The translations under genes were made by a program, and so were the position numbers. The notes beneath the pieces are model-generated. The model made no database searches. It was not told the DNA's origin and saw nothing but the letters and a program-made list of their open reading frames with translations. Of a stretch of 64,000 bases of DNA, positions 10,143-21,337 are shown one piece after another. How positions within the stretch are numbered: position 1 is the first letter of the stretch; every line of letters starts with the position of its first letter. Source of the DNA: Trematomus loennbergii (taxonomy: Eukaryota > Chordata > Actinopteri > Perciformes > Nototheniidae); the NCBI GenBank assembly GCA_012861695.1, contig JAAOOA010000002.1, positions 40,114,800 through 40,178,799 on the forward strand, read 5' to 3'.

Positions 10143-11919
10143 TTCCGCTGGTGAAACACAGATTTTTTACGTGAAACTGATTTATTCTGAGTTCTTACCA
10201 GTTTAAGTCAGCAGTTTCATTTGTTCAGCAGGGATACCGCTGTAGATATATTTTCTCCATTTAAAAATATCCTGAACCATGGAGGAATGCTTACCAGGAC
10301 TTAAGCTAGCAGTAATGGTTGTGAAGAAAACGACTCCCACACTACACCCAACCCAGTCTCACGGCATTTCGTGTTATAGTCACGACATTTAATCTATTGA
10401 TTCGTGTTCACCAACACGATTTTCCCCTTTTTTTCGTGTCACACAGAACGATTTTAAAAGCAATGTATTTCTATTGGTTGTATGTTTCGTGCCTGCACCA
10501 CGTCTTTTTGTCCGGTCGGGTCTTGGAAGACCGGAAGCTGTGTGGTTCATAAAAACATGTTCTTACTCAATATCAAGCCACAATTATTTTTTTAATTTTA
10601 AATCGTATAATGTCTGACTTTCGTCCGCGAGGAAAAGAAATGGGGCTCAGAGCCTCAGAATACTGAAATCTATATTTTTTAAATATTTTTTTTCTTCTAA
10701 TTTGTTATTCTTTTCTAAATAACACACTGTTATTTACTCAACAATAACACACAATTATCCTTGTTTTTATTTATTTTTTAATTCTATAATCTCGGGCTTT
10801 TTTGCCGTCGTCAGGAACTGAATTTCAAAATAAAATAACCGGAAACAGATACACACCCACTGAACTGATTACCCAATATCCTCAGCTATGGTTGAAGCTT
10901 GGTGATTGGATTGTTTAGCCGCAATGCACGTTGGGATATGGTGTTTATGCATATGAAATCCGAAAAACATAATAAAAAAAAAGAAAATATACTTTATTCC
11001 GAGTGTACTTGCTTTTCTCTTTGAAAGTCATCACATAACGGCATTGTAATACACGGTTCGGCTGCATTAAATATTACACATCTGCCGTAGTTCTTTATTT
11101 ATAGAGCCCTGATTAGAAGACTTCTAGACAAACTGGAAGAACTGCCACCGAAACTGAATACGTGACGTGGATCATAAATATATCAGCAATTAAACAACAT
11201 CTTCAATTTCTCTTCACACAATACGTCTCCTTGCAGTATCAACAATAATTCGGCTGACTTTTATATTTGATCCAATTGGTAGATAGGTAACGGTGCACAG
11301 CTGATAGAAAGGGACTTGTCGTTTTTAAAGATATTACTGATTTTCTTTGAATATTAGAATGTAAATACTGAGTTGAAAGAATAGTCAGGGGTTTTGGGTG
11401 ATGGGAGACACATCTATGGATTAGAATTTCAATAGCTTACCATTAAATGACGGATATACCTTTCTGTCTGTGATGTTTTACAAATCAGATATTAATGTGT
11501 AAAGTAAAACATGTGAAATAATATAGCAATATCCTGTAAAATTATGTGAAAACATGAATAAAACTACACATCTTCAGATGTTATACATACACAAGTGTCT
11601 ACACTAATAATACAAAGTTATTATGGCTGTGTGTACCTTGTGTGCACCGCCTAGTGGTTAAAGCACGTTATTGAATAATTTGTTTAATATGTTATATTTG
11701 ATGAAAAAAGTAGAAGGTCAATGATAGAAATATAGAAATAAAAAATCAAGAAGATACTGTAGTGATCTCTACAATAAAACAGTTTAGTGCCGGATGTACA
11801 AAGATATTAATAGGAGGATGTGCAAAACAGAAAAACGAATTAACCTTTATTTAAACATTAAAGAATACTTTAGGTTAAGGTCTTCTTTTAAATAAGAAAA
11901 AAGCTTTGGGGGTATCTAC

Positions 11920-13354
11920 CAGAGGTGGGGACTCGAGTCACATGACTTGACTCGAGTCAGACTCGAGTCGCATATTTTTTTACTTGAGACTTGCTTGACT
12001 AACATTGATAAAAGACTTGACTTGACTTTGACTTGGTATTCATGACTTGAGACTTGACTTAAGCTTGAGACAGATGACTTGAAAGGACTTGTCTGTTTAA
12101 AATTAAATATTTGCGTTTGTTTTTGTAGTGAGATATTACGTTTAGTTTTTTCGAAAAAACGTGATTGGGTGATTATAGCGCCGTGCGCGCAAACCTGGCA
12201 ACCCACTAGACGGCAGGAGCGTCAGTTAACATGGCAGTGGCTAGCGTTACTCCAAAAATAGTGAAGTTTGGATTCAAGAATTATGTTGTCGATGACGCTA
12301 ATAAGAAGAGAACAGCGGTATGCAGGGTCTGCAGCATAAAGATCAGTGACACGACCACCAAAACATCCAACTTCATTTGTCACTACACAAAAACCCACAG
12401 AGAAAGGTGCGTGAATGTGTTGTGTTAGCTAGAAAGCTAACGTTAAGTTTAAGCTACGTTAGACTTGGTTTCAAATCGATTAAGCATTGCAAAGAGAAGA
12501 CAAAACGGTAAATGAACACTAGAACCTCCAAGGGATTCATTTTGACTAACCCTGATACTGACGGGCTTCAGGAGAGGGAGAGAGGGAGAGGAAAAGAGAT
12601 GCCTCGTTTATTTCCCCTGTGTTATTATCAGAAGTTACTGTAAACTGTTGAATAATGTAGTTCATCTACTTTTAGTAGTTTGTTTAAATGTTTTAATTAT
12701 GTTGTTTTTGTTTGTAGAAGTGCATCATTCCTTGATTTATTGTAAAATGAATCTGAACTTTTTGATCTGTTATGATGATAAACTGAAGCAATTTCAAATT
12801 AACCCAATTAAGTGAGTTTTAAATCGTCCTACTTAGTTTATAAGGAAATGAAGAGGAACAAATTAAATGATTTGAAAATGATATCTATGTAGGTGCTGAC
12901 GCTGTTGGCGGTTCTAGTGTTAACAGAAATTAAATTAAATATGTGTAATGGCAAATGCCATATACGATTTTCTTACCTGGAATTCTGCCTTTTTGAACAG
13001 ACTTTTTGATTGAGTCCTAGCTATATTGTCTGCAGTTCTAGGGTTAATATGAATCTAATATGATTGTCATCGGTCTAAATTAGATTTCAAATGATTAACT
13101 GTGTATGTAATGAAGATCATAGTGTGGGTTAAATCCATTTTCATAACCACTGTCTTTTAACTGATTTAAATGCGGAAACTGGGCTTATTCATCAGAATTT
13201 CGTATGACTTGACTTGACTTGACTTGACCTGAGCAATGACTTGACTTGACTTGCTTGACTCTCACCACAGTGACTTGGGACTTGCTTGATACTTGTAGGT
13301 CAAGACTTGAGACTTGCTCATGACTTGCACATGTAGGACTTACTCCCACCTCTG
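11920..13354 (+). mobile_element. Non-autonomous hAT with GACTT subterminal repeats
   Basis: Ends are CAGAGGTGGGGACTCGAGTC and CTTACTCCCACCTCTG. The 8-bp duplication GTATCTAC lies at 11912-11919 and 13355-13362, as expected for hAT. Both subterminal regions are packed with GACTTGACTT motifs on either strand, which resemble clustered hAT transposase binding sites. The related empty site near 30005-30015 in element B supports insertion after the long-TIR family arose. It carries one BED-finger exon (12231-12406). A second, inverted copy lies at 34996-36404. Confidence 0.9.
12231..12406 (+). pseudogene. BED zinc-finger first exon of a hAT transposase
   Basis: From ATG at 12231 an open frame runs about 58 codons to a splice-donor-like GAAAG/GTGCGTG at 12406/12407. 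It encodes VKFGFKNYVVDD, then AVCRVCSIKISDTTTKTSNF and ICHYTKTHRER: a C-x2-C ... H-x4-H BED finger as found at the N-terminus of hAT transposases. No catalytic or dimerisation exons follow inside the element. Reading past the donor, the frame stops at 12426-12428. It could yield a DNA-binding peptide only; expression is untested. Confidence 0.8.
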
Positions 13355-13559
13355 GTATCTACAGATAAATATTAAGCCTGACAAAGTACTTAACGTCTAA
13401 TATATTGCTTTCCTGCAATGTTAACTATGTTGAAGCACTTGTTTTAACTGATATTATACATATTAATTATACTCTTATGTATGTAGATAGTATAAGAAAT
13501 GTGCAGAATATGACAGTTTAATGGTGGAGGTATACACACATATTGATAGATGTCTTGTA

Positions 13560-13676
13560 ATGCACTGTTGAGGAACCTGCAACCCAAGTCTTTCATTCAT
13601 TGCATAACTTCAACATAGTTGTGTATATGATATGTCAATAAACCTTTGAAAATCTTGAAATCTTGAAAGGGATGTG
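13560..13676 (+). mobile_element. LINE 3' end embedded in element A
   Basis: Reads TGCACTGTTGAGGAACCTGC, TTTCATTCATTGCATAACTT, ATATGTCAATAAACC and ends in a repeated TTGAAATC tail. The same 3' end appears in element B (about 30228-30340) and relative C (about 36685-36745), so it was captured before these elements diverged. Confidence 0.65.
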
Positions 13677-14730
13677 CAAAAAAGCCATTATATACAGTCT
13701 TTAATTAACTATTAGTAGAGAATAACGAGTAATGAATATACTTTATAGGGATCTGCAGATAAATGTTTAGTCTTCTCAAGCACCAACTATCAAATATGTC
13801 GCCTGATTGTTGGCACTTGACAATCACCTTCCCTGAATTTTACTAACTAAAGTCTGATCTAAGGGTTGTTTATATTTCATATCATTAATCAGAATCTGCA
13901 AAGTAACTAAATAAATGTAGTGGAGTAAAAATACCAGGTTAACCTCTGAATTGTAGTGGAGTAGAATTACAAAGTAACAATGAGCTGTCATGTGGGTATA
14001 TATTAATGCTGCCCATTATGGACACAAGCAATTTTCACCCATTTATTAATTATATGTTTTAAATTTGATAACACCAATGTGTTTAATACTGGCAACTTCT
14101 AATTGTGGGAAAAACGAAAACGTTCCCAGTAGAGACGTCCCATGCGAAACACAATAGCCAGCATGTGTAGTCTTGGGGGAGGGGGGGGGGTGGGGGGTGG
14201 TCCTGTTCGAGTCCAGTTTTGGATAGTCTGCCGTGGTTTCGTTCCATTTCAAAGTGCTGTTTGACGCTCGCCGTAACCTTGGCGCACTGCCACTCCAACA
14301 TCCAATCCCAGAGCTAGTAGTAGTCCCAAACGATAGCTGAGGATTATGGGTAGTGTAGTGTCTTCGGCCATCCTAAACTCTGAAAGGTTTTCATATCGCA
14401 TTAACACCATATCCCAATGTGCATTGCGGCTAAAACATCCAATCACCGAGCTTTAACCATAGCTGAGGATCTTGGGTAATCAGTTCAGTGGGTGTGTATC
14501 GCAATGATGCTCGAAATGTCCCTTATAGGCCTACTTCTGTTTCCGGTTATTTTATTTTGAAATTCACTTCCTGACGGACGGCAAAAAAGCCCGAGATTAT
14601 GGAATTAAACAAATAAATAAAAACAAGGATAATTGTGTGTTATTGTTGAGTAAATAACAGTGTGTTATTTAGAAAAGAAACACGTGTGTAACACGAATCA
14701 ATAGATTAAATGTCGTGACTATAACACGAA

Positions 14731-15265
14731 TCAAGGCATATATGCTCGAACGGGAGCTGCCTGGACGCTGCAATCATGTTGCGCGCACTATCCGTGGTGA
14801 GTGTGCTGACTTTTCGTACAATGTCCCACTGTCTGGCTACCTGCATAAAGTCAAGTGCTCGGCGCAGTTGTCGGCGAAATGTCGCTCCTCTGTTTTCATT
14901 GAAACAGCTCCTTATATCCGTTAGCGCAGCTAGCTAGCACCAGATGCTAACAACAACAACAACACGTAAGGTGTGCCTCGCTCGCACCACACATACACAC
15001 ACCCTCCCGGTCCTCCCGATGGCCAGTCCGGGCCTGCCGGTGAGCGTGGAAGTGTGGTCTGCCTCAAGTGGGCGGCAGGAGCGGGGATGTCAGCATCAGC
15101 TTGTAGATGGTATTTTAAACTCGATGGGCTCTGAAACTACGGGGCAGCCGAGGACAAAAAATACACATGCATTAATCGCGTTAAAATAATTAGTGGCGTT
15201 AATCTTTTTTTGCGTTAACGCGTTATTAACGCGTTATTAACGCGTTAACGCAAAAAGTAAGAAGT
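14731..15265. mobile_element. Insertion in right arm of element A, hAT-like
   Basis: This block separates two copies of the outer-arm motif AATCAATAGATTAAATGTCG (14698 and 15429). It includes TCATTGAAACAGCTCCTTAT and AGATGCTAACAACAACAAC, which match the reverse complement of 34400-34510, and ends in ATTAACGCGTTATTAACGCG repeats typical of some fish hAT ends. No clean duplication flanks it; a partial duplication of the arm accompanied the insertion. Confidence 0.5.
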
Positions 15266-16203
15266 AAGAAGATGTTTTTATGAACCCCACAGCTTCCGGT
15301 CTTCCAAGACCCTACCAGACAAAAATAAGTGGTGCTGGCACGAAACACACTACCAATAGAAATACATTGCTTTTAAAATTGTTCTGTGTGACACGAAAAA
15401 AAGGGGAAAATCGTATTGGTGAACACGAATCAATAGATTAAATGTCGTGACTATAACACGAAATGCCGTGAGACTGGGTTGCTACACCAGGGTTGCCAGC
15501 ACTCACGCATCTGGCGTGTGACACACGCTTTCACTCTCAATCTCACGCTCTCACGCTGCCCAAACTATTCTCACGCCAAAAACAAGATGAACGGGCGATC
15601 GTTTTTGGTTGGTTATTTACAATGTTGAGTTGACAGCTGCTCAAGCTGTCGATCCGCTCCCTCCCTGCCCCCACCACTCTTAACAATGTTATCAGACAGC
15701 AGAGCAGTGGGAGCCGGTTGGTCAATCCCCAACCCGTATTGCGCATGCGCAGATCCGCACACCCGTCTTAACGCCAGGCTTTTCATCAGTCAACGGCGAA
15801 CTCTACAGAAGGAAAGGTGGGTTTGCACAGTGCACTTATCGATATCGGTGAATATGTTTGAAAACATGATTAGAGTAAGATAACCTATTCTATAAAGGCC
15901 ACATATTTGTTTATAAAGTTTTGTTAACAGTTTGTGTAGAAAGTATAGCACATTAAAAGATTGTCACTTGACTTTTATGCTAGGTTTGAAGGGCGCGAAA
16001 GTTTTCATTCTGTCCCCTAAATAGCTTAAGCTATGTTAACAGCTAGCTAGCCTACGTTAGCTTTCTCACGTCAAGTGCACAGCAGAGAGAAAAGAATAAA
16101 AGCAACATATAACAATGGTGCTCGGTTTTATTATGCAAATTCTTAGCTAACTACTATGTATGTTTTCAAGACAGACTTTGTTAACTAAACTATGGTATTC
16201 CAG

Positions 16204-16362
16204 ATGGAGAGCTTTTTGACATACTTTAAGAAGACTAAAGAGAGAGAAAGAGATTAGGGACTGGCCAACAACAGTTCAGAGGAAAACAGGGACAGAGGCA
16301 GCAGTAGTGGAGTATCCTCAGAGGAGACAATGATGGAAGATGAAGATGAGACACAAGTGCAG
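16204..16362 (+). pseudogene. hAT transposase exon 1 (N-terminal)
   Basis: ATG at 16204 begins MESFLTYFKKTKERERD, then an in-frame TAG at 16255-16257, then an acidic serine-rich stretch (SSGVSSEETMMEDEDETQVQ) to a donor at 16362/16363 (CAG/GTAACT). The stop codon makes it a pseudogene exon. Confidence 0.6.
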
Positions 16363-16614
16363 GTAACTTGGCTAGTTCACAATACCATACCCCAAAGGTT
16401 TCACAGGTAGCCAAAGCGGCTAGCGAGCTGTTGTTTTTCATTTATTGTAACATTTGCCAGCAAATAACTACAAAATTGTAGATTGCTGTTTTCCACACTT
16501 ATCCACATTTTGATTCCATTATGCTTGTTATTTGTTATGATTTGTAACATGTTAAGTCAGTGTCTACACATGTGTTCAATTAGCTAATTCAATATCTATA
16601 TCTCTTCCCCATAG

Positions 16615-16906
16615 ACCGTATGTGTGAGAGTGTGAGTTGCAGTGTGCATAAAAAAAAAGGAAGAACGCAGGGGCAGCCTCCTATGGCTCCAAGTTTAATT
16701 CCCAGTGGACCAAGGAATGGCCATTCATCACGCCTGGGACTACACCTTTTCATTGTTGGTGTTCCATATGCAGGCATGAATTACAATGCAGACACCAGGG
16801 CAGAGCTGATGTGATTCGCCATATCAATAGGGAATCACACTTGAAAAAACAATTGGACTGGCATTGGACTGACAAAGTCCACGCTGATAAGGCTGCATGA
16901 AGCTGG
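16615..16906 (+). pseudogene. hAT transposase exon 2 with zinc finger
   Basis: Follows an acceptor CCATAG at 16609-16614. After an early frame problem the sequence encodes SKFNSQWTKEWPFI, then CSICRHELQCRHQ and ADVIRHINRESHLKKQ: a C-x2-C ... H-x5-H finger of the kind in the N-terminal half of some hAT proteins. The frame ends at TGA near 16900. The DNA-binding module is recognisable but broken at its start. Confidence 0.65.
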
Positions 16907-16919
16907 TGAGATTCCCTCA

Positions 16920-17087
16920 GGTGATGTCACCAAATTCTACAAGGCAGCAAGAGGCTTCCTGCTTCGGTCTACAGAATGCACTGAAGAAGCTACCTCTCAA
17001 TGACCCCCTGCTGCCACATGCTGAGTTTGTGGACTTCAGGCAGAGACAAAACTCCCATGTGGATGATGTGATCTACTTTGTCCAAAG
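16920..17087 (+). pseudogene. hAT transposase exon 3
   Basis: Encodes GDVTKFYKAARGFLLRSTE, a frameshift near 16975, then ALKKLPLNDPLLPHAEFVDF and DVIYFVQR up to a donor at 17087/17088 (CCAAAG/GTAAAT). In related hAT proteins these motifs lie well after the catalytic core, so the short gap from exon 2 marks where the core was deleted. Confidence 0.6.
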
Positions 17088-17396
17088 GTAAATGACTGAA
17101 CCCTTATTTTCACTTTACCATTACTGCATTTAAACAACGTGAGAAGTTAATTCAAGATAAATGGTGATTTTGACAGGCTTTACAAGCAGTTGAGATGGGT
17201 GAAAAAATACAGCTTGCTTAGATATTACATTGGGAGATTCTGTTATTGTAAAGGATTATTTATTTCCATCTGGATAGAGAATTGGTTATTGTTTTATGTA
17301 TGTTTTATTTACATAATTCAATAATCTAATGGCAAAATAAATGTCTGAATATTTTTTTCTATTCTAAATAATGTTGTTACAATTGTCTTTGCCCAG

Positions 17397-17841
17397 ATAC
17401 AAACACCTTCTTCCTTTTGAGGACCCAAGGGAACAGAACAGGATTTCGGATGAGTTCCTGGAGTACCAAATGCTGGAGGAAACAGATATCCCTGACATGG
17501 TCTGGAAAAGTGCCCTGGTGAGTGTTGGAGACATGGTGTGGGCACACTTGACTACGCAGAAGAGCAGAGTAACTGGTAGAGAACAGTTCCCCAGACTTGG
17601 GAAGGTGGCCCAGCTTGTCTATTGCCTACCTCACTCTAATGCGGATGCAGAACGAGTCTGCTCAGTAATTGGACTGAACAAAACAGAGTGTCGAAACAGA
17701 CTTGCACTTGATGGGACGCTGTCATCCATTATGTGCATCAAAGGAAGTCAGATTGAACCATGCTGCTTCAAATACGAACCACCAGTAGAAATGATAAACA
17801 AGTCAAAGTCTGCTGCTTATTGTTCTTCTAGGCCAACATAG
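17397..17841 (+). pseudogene. hAT transposase exon 4, dimerisation domain
   Basis: Begins after the acceptor GCCCAG (17391-17396), continuing codon phase from exon 3: YKHLLPFEDPREQN, then FPRLGKVAQLVYCLPHSNAD, AERVCSVIGLNKTECRNRL and LSSIMCIKGSQI, ending at TAG 17839-17841. This is the hAT C-terminal dimerisation region (hATC). The exon itself is fully open. It is the best preserved coding piece in the window, yet useless for catalysis alone. Confidence 0.75.
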
Positions 17842-18082
17842 AGTCACAATAAAACAGTGGAAACAAACATGTGTTTGACTTTCATTAGTGAATGAAACTT
17901 TGTGCCCTTTATAGTCTATGTCCAATATTGTGTATTTGTATATATTTTATATATATCCTATATATATATGCTAAGGTTCCGCTACGGACACGATAGCAGT
18001 CATTTAGTGCGCATACGTGTAATTAAACCCTTCAAAATCTCACTCCAGCCAGGTACCCAAAGTTGGCAACCCTGCACTACAC

Positions 18083-19475
18083 TATGACGCAAACCACCTC
18101 AGTCTTTGGTTATTGTTTTGATTAAGACTGTTGAGTCATATATTGTGCTCTTGAGTTTCGATTTCGTGTAATATTAAATGTTGAATCCTGGAACACCTGA
18201 CGCAATATTAAAGGTAATAGTCTTTCGTCAGCAGCTCTGCTTCTGTAGATGAGATTTTGCTCATTTGAGGCAATGCAGAGCATCTGGCCGGCAGAGAAAT
18301 CAAATGCGTAGAGAAATGACATATGAAGTGAGGCCTGCAAGATTGAAAAAGAATATGTCCAAACCAAAGTGATGTACAACGTGTGGTCCATTTGTGAAGC
18401 CTGGGCACTCTGAGGCCTGATGTTGGAGGAGTTGATTTCCAGATGTGTCTTCAGGCTGTGACTTATGTAAGGTGAGGAGTGTGCACAGTAGGGGCAGGCG
18501 TTGGCTGTCTGCTCTCTTGATTGAAGAAGCTCAAATGTTGATTCAGTCTCAATGCAAAGTATTTCTCTTTTCACTGAAGCAGGCATCATTAACCCCCGCC
18601 TTATTCATTCAATACACTGCTCACCATCTGTTTGCTTTTCTTACTGACCTCATGAATGAAAACATATATTCCCATAATGACTGTATTTCATAACGTTCTG
18701 GCAGAAAGAAGCCGGCCTGACAGCTTCAACTCATTTGTCGTGCAGAAGCACAGAAAGGTGGGCCTGTCAATCGGATTTTCTCTCCGCATGAGCTGACACC
18801 GAGGATTAAAAGCAAACAAAACGTAACGTTTGCTTGAATCCCTCTTGTATGTGCAGTGTCATCCCTCAGGGCCCAGATATGTGTGTTTGGTTTACTCACC
18901 TGTATGGACCTGCAAGTGCTCCACAGGTGCTTCTGTGGTCCAGGGCTGCGGTTGGTACAGTGTGTGTTTTAAGCTGTTTACTTGAATAACATCAGTGTGT
19001 GTGTGCGTGGGGCTGCTTGGCTGCTCAGAAATGACATCATTGGCGCACTGATTGAAATGCTCCCAACATGCTTCTCAAAACGAAAGAGCTGACATTCTGT
19101 TTTACCAGAAGCTAATTTAATATCGTGAAAACAATTTCAGTAAGCAATAAAATGTCTGAAATGCCTCGGAGTCAATGTTGATAATGTATTTGATTGAAAC
19201 TTACATTGTTCTATATGAGATCTTCTCGATGTTTACAGGCGGGAGGGAACTTTCTTCCACCTTAAAGGCTCAGCTAGTAATATTCTGACCAAATAATATA
19301 TGTATATTTACACATACAATGAAAACTTCAATAATGGATGAAAAGTAAGCATTTTATGAAAGGTTAGCACTTTAACTCCTGAAACCTGAAATAACAGATA
19401 TTTTGGCCACCAAAAACCTGCAACACTCAGATACTTAACCTGTTGTGTGAAAAAATGGGTTCAACGTGTATTTAG
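18083..19475. other. Unrecognised DNA, no gene
   Basis: A 155-codon open frame on the minus strand (18122-18589) has no recognisable domain and sits in ordinary composition; I treat it as chance. No RNA gene or terminal repeats are seen. Confidence 0.5.
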
Positions 19476-20612
19476 CCTGTTAAGCACCAAGCCCGTTTTT
19501 CATGTTTCAGGCTCGAAAATGACATGCCCAAAACAAATGACTACAACTTAACTTCTAAAAGGGTTATATGAATAATTTATTTTATCAAAGCAAGGTTACA
19601 TCTGTGAGTTGGATGTAGAAGTGTCAGAATCAATATAGATGTTTTTTATTTTAAAGAAAATTCAGATTTTACATAGTAAAAAACTGTAAATTATAGTGTC
19701 CGTCCAAAAATTCTTTTTTACTTATAGTGAAAACTACCCTTGGATGATGGGTTAGTAGACTAAAAGCTTTAGGAATCCAAAGGACAACATATAATAAGTA
19801 CCCTGTATCAAGATTGATGCAAAATAAGTGACATTTGACCTTTTTAGAGAGGTTTAGCCAAAACCACTCCACCTCTGAGGTGATTTGGGTGAAAATGTTT
19901 TTTTTTCCATATCTCTGGTCCCCCTTGGTCGATTTGGATGGTTGACACCTCTTTCTGACCGTTAGAGCCAATAGAATCGAAGGGGGGGTCCCTCACACAC
20001 ACACGTTGTGAAGAGAAGAGGTGGGGGCTTCGCGCATGTAATTTAGCATCAGAGTGGACCTATCTCTAGCTCTGACATTTGGAAACGAAAAAGCAGTTTT
20101 ATTGCTTATGGATTATCAGAAATCATTTCAAAGAGGACACAGACACATTGGATTAACCTATGGATTAACTGCAGCATCGTTTTTGTATCGTTTTAATGCC
20201 ATTGAAGACCAGTTTTGACCAAGGTAAGCCATGTTAGCGTTTCTAGCTACCTAGCTCCACATGTTCTGATGTACGCTTTCGTTTATAGCGTCGCAAATGT
20301 TTATCACCGAGTGTTGAGGTTTTTTACACAGATTCTGTGTCTCCAGGAGATGCTAATCGATGGGTTGGCTGTGCATCTAGGATAAGTAATAAGGGAGTTA
20401 TGAGTGAGTTTAGGTGCCGTTTTAGGTTACATTTTTTCACATTGTGGGGTTTTTTTGGATTTTTTTTTTTAAAAGATCAGTTAGCTGAGTTTCTTCCCGT
20501 TACATGGATATAAAAACATTCATAGTTTATTAAATATTAAGATTCCTTAGACGTTGTTTCCTGCAAATGACGCGTTTATCCGCCCGGTACCGGGGGGGCG
20601 GTGCGTAACAGG
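19476..20612 (+). mobile_element. CCTGTTAAG-family MITE, copy 1
   Basis: The left end is CCTGTTAAGCACCAAGCCCG and the right end is GGTGCGTAACAGG. TTAG flanks both sides (19472-19475 and 20613-20616), probably a diverged TTAA-type site. An inverted second copy lies at 36787-37877; the two share GCTCGAAAATGACAT, AGCTTTTAG and GCATCAATCTTGATACAGGG (or its complement) in the same relative order. No coding capacity. TTAA targets with CC-starting ends suggest a piggyBac-type mobiliser; that is inference. Confidence 0.72.
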
Positions 20613-21337
20613 TTAGCCTAAAGCGTAATTATACCGTATATTTGTTACTATTTTTTCAGATATGATTACACAAAAATGGATAAGAACAGAACATCAATGG
20701 TCGCCTGATAGCTCAGTAGCTAGAGCCATGGATGTATAAAAAGAACAGGACACATCGTCAGAGGTGGGGCACCGTTCATATAAGAGTTGCTCAACGACGC
20801 ATAAAGCCCGAAATTGGAGCGACTGTAGATTCAGAAAGTACCCAGATCATCTGCGGTTTTGCCTATAGAGCATGCGCACTTTTTAGTTTTACTTAGGCCC
20901 CTTCGGATCTCCCGCTCTTGGCCGATTCAAATGAATGGAGAGGGAAAATAACTGGATTCAGCTTTAAGCACATTTTACAACTTTTAGACCCTGCTACCCA
21001 GTCCACGAGTTTGACTCTGGCTTGCAAAACTATCAGGCAATGTCGCCCACCTTACACATTACTTCTATCAATAATCCGTGGCCCGAAACATTTCTGAAAA
21101 AAAGAAATCAATTTATAATTCATATTTTTGGGGGATTTTTTCTCTTTATCTTTTGAAATGCTTCAAAAATAATGTTAAAAATCGACATTTGAGTATAAAA
21201 AAAAGTCTTCATAATCTTTCACGAGTAAGACTTCTTTAAAAATGCGTGAGTAAGGCACATCAAGGTCAAGATTAAGACCAAGACACATTGGCTCCTAATG
21301 AGGATGTAAATCAAAATTACCAGAATCACTATTTTGT
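20613..21337. other. Unrecognised DNA, no gene
   Basis: Contains TAGCTCAGTAGCTAGAGCC (20708-20726), resembling a pol III A box, but no B box follows at tRNA spacing. Nothing else recognised. Confidence 0.5.

Larger units (their letters stand above)
10349..15481. mobile_element. Long-TIR element A (7-bp TSD), unclassified
   Basis: The ends are CAACCCAGTCTCACGG and its complement, and the duplicated target is CTACACC at 10342-10348 and 15482-15488. The left arm (to about 10975) is complementary to the right arm (about 14385-15481), which is interrupted by an insertion at 14731-15265. The arms include CACGGCATTTCGTG, GTCTTGGAAGACCGGAAGCT, AAATAACACACTGTTATTTA and CCATATCCCAATGTGCATTG blocks. 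The interior carries a LINE 3' end and a BED-exon hAT MITE. No transposase is visible. A 7-bp duplication with very long TIRs fits no superfamily I can name confidently; Dada elements (6-7 bp) and MuDR (8-9 bp) are the nearest by duplication length. Confidence 0.8.
15488..18074 (+). mobile_element. hAT element with degenerate multi-exon transposase
   Basis: Ends are CAGGGTTGCCAGC and GTTGGCAACCCTG. The 8-bp duplication CACTACAC lies at 10340-10347 and 18075-18082, on the far side of element A, because A inserted at the hAT's first base. The interior holds exon-like pieces in transposase order: N-terminal region, a CCHH finger, then the C-terminal dimerisation domain, separated by GT...AG introns. 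The RNase H-like catalytic core is missing. It is non-autonomous. Confidence 0.88.

Noticed and set aside
13200..13330. GACTTGACTT repeats as a CRISPR-like or satellite array
   Set aside because: They are subterminal repeats of a hAT MITE with defined ends and an 8-bp duplication; there are no unique spacers.
18122..18589. 155-codon minus-strand frame as a host exon
   Set aside because: No recognisable domain, no splice context and no codon pattern that stands out from the surroundings.
20708..20726. tRNA-like A box (TAGCTCAGTAGCTAGAGCC), possible SINE head or tRNA
   Set aside because: No B box (GGTTCRANNCC) at the expected distance and no cloverleaf can be drawn.
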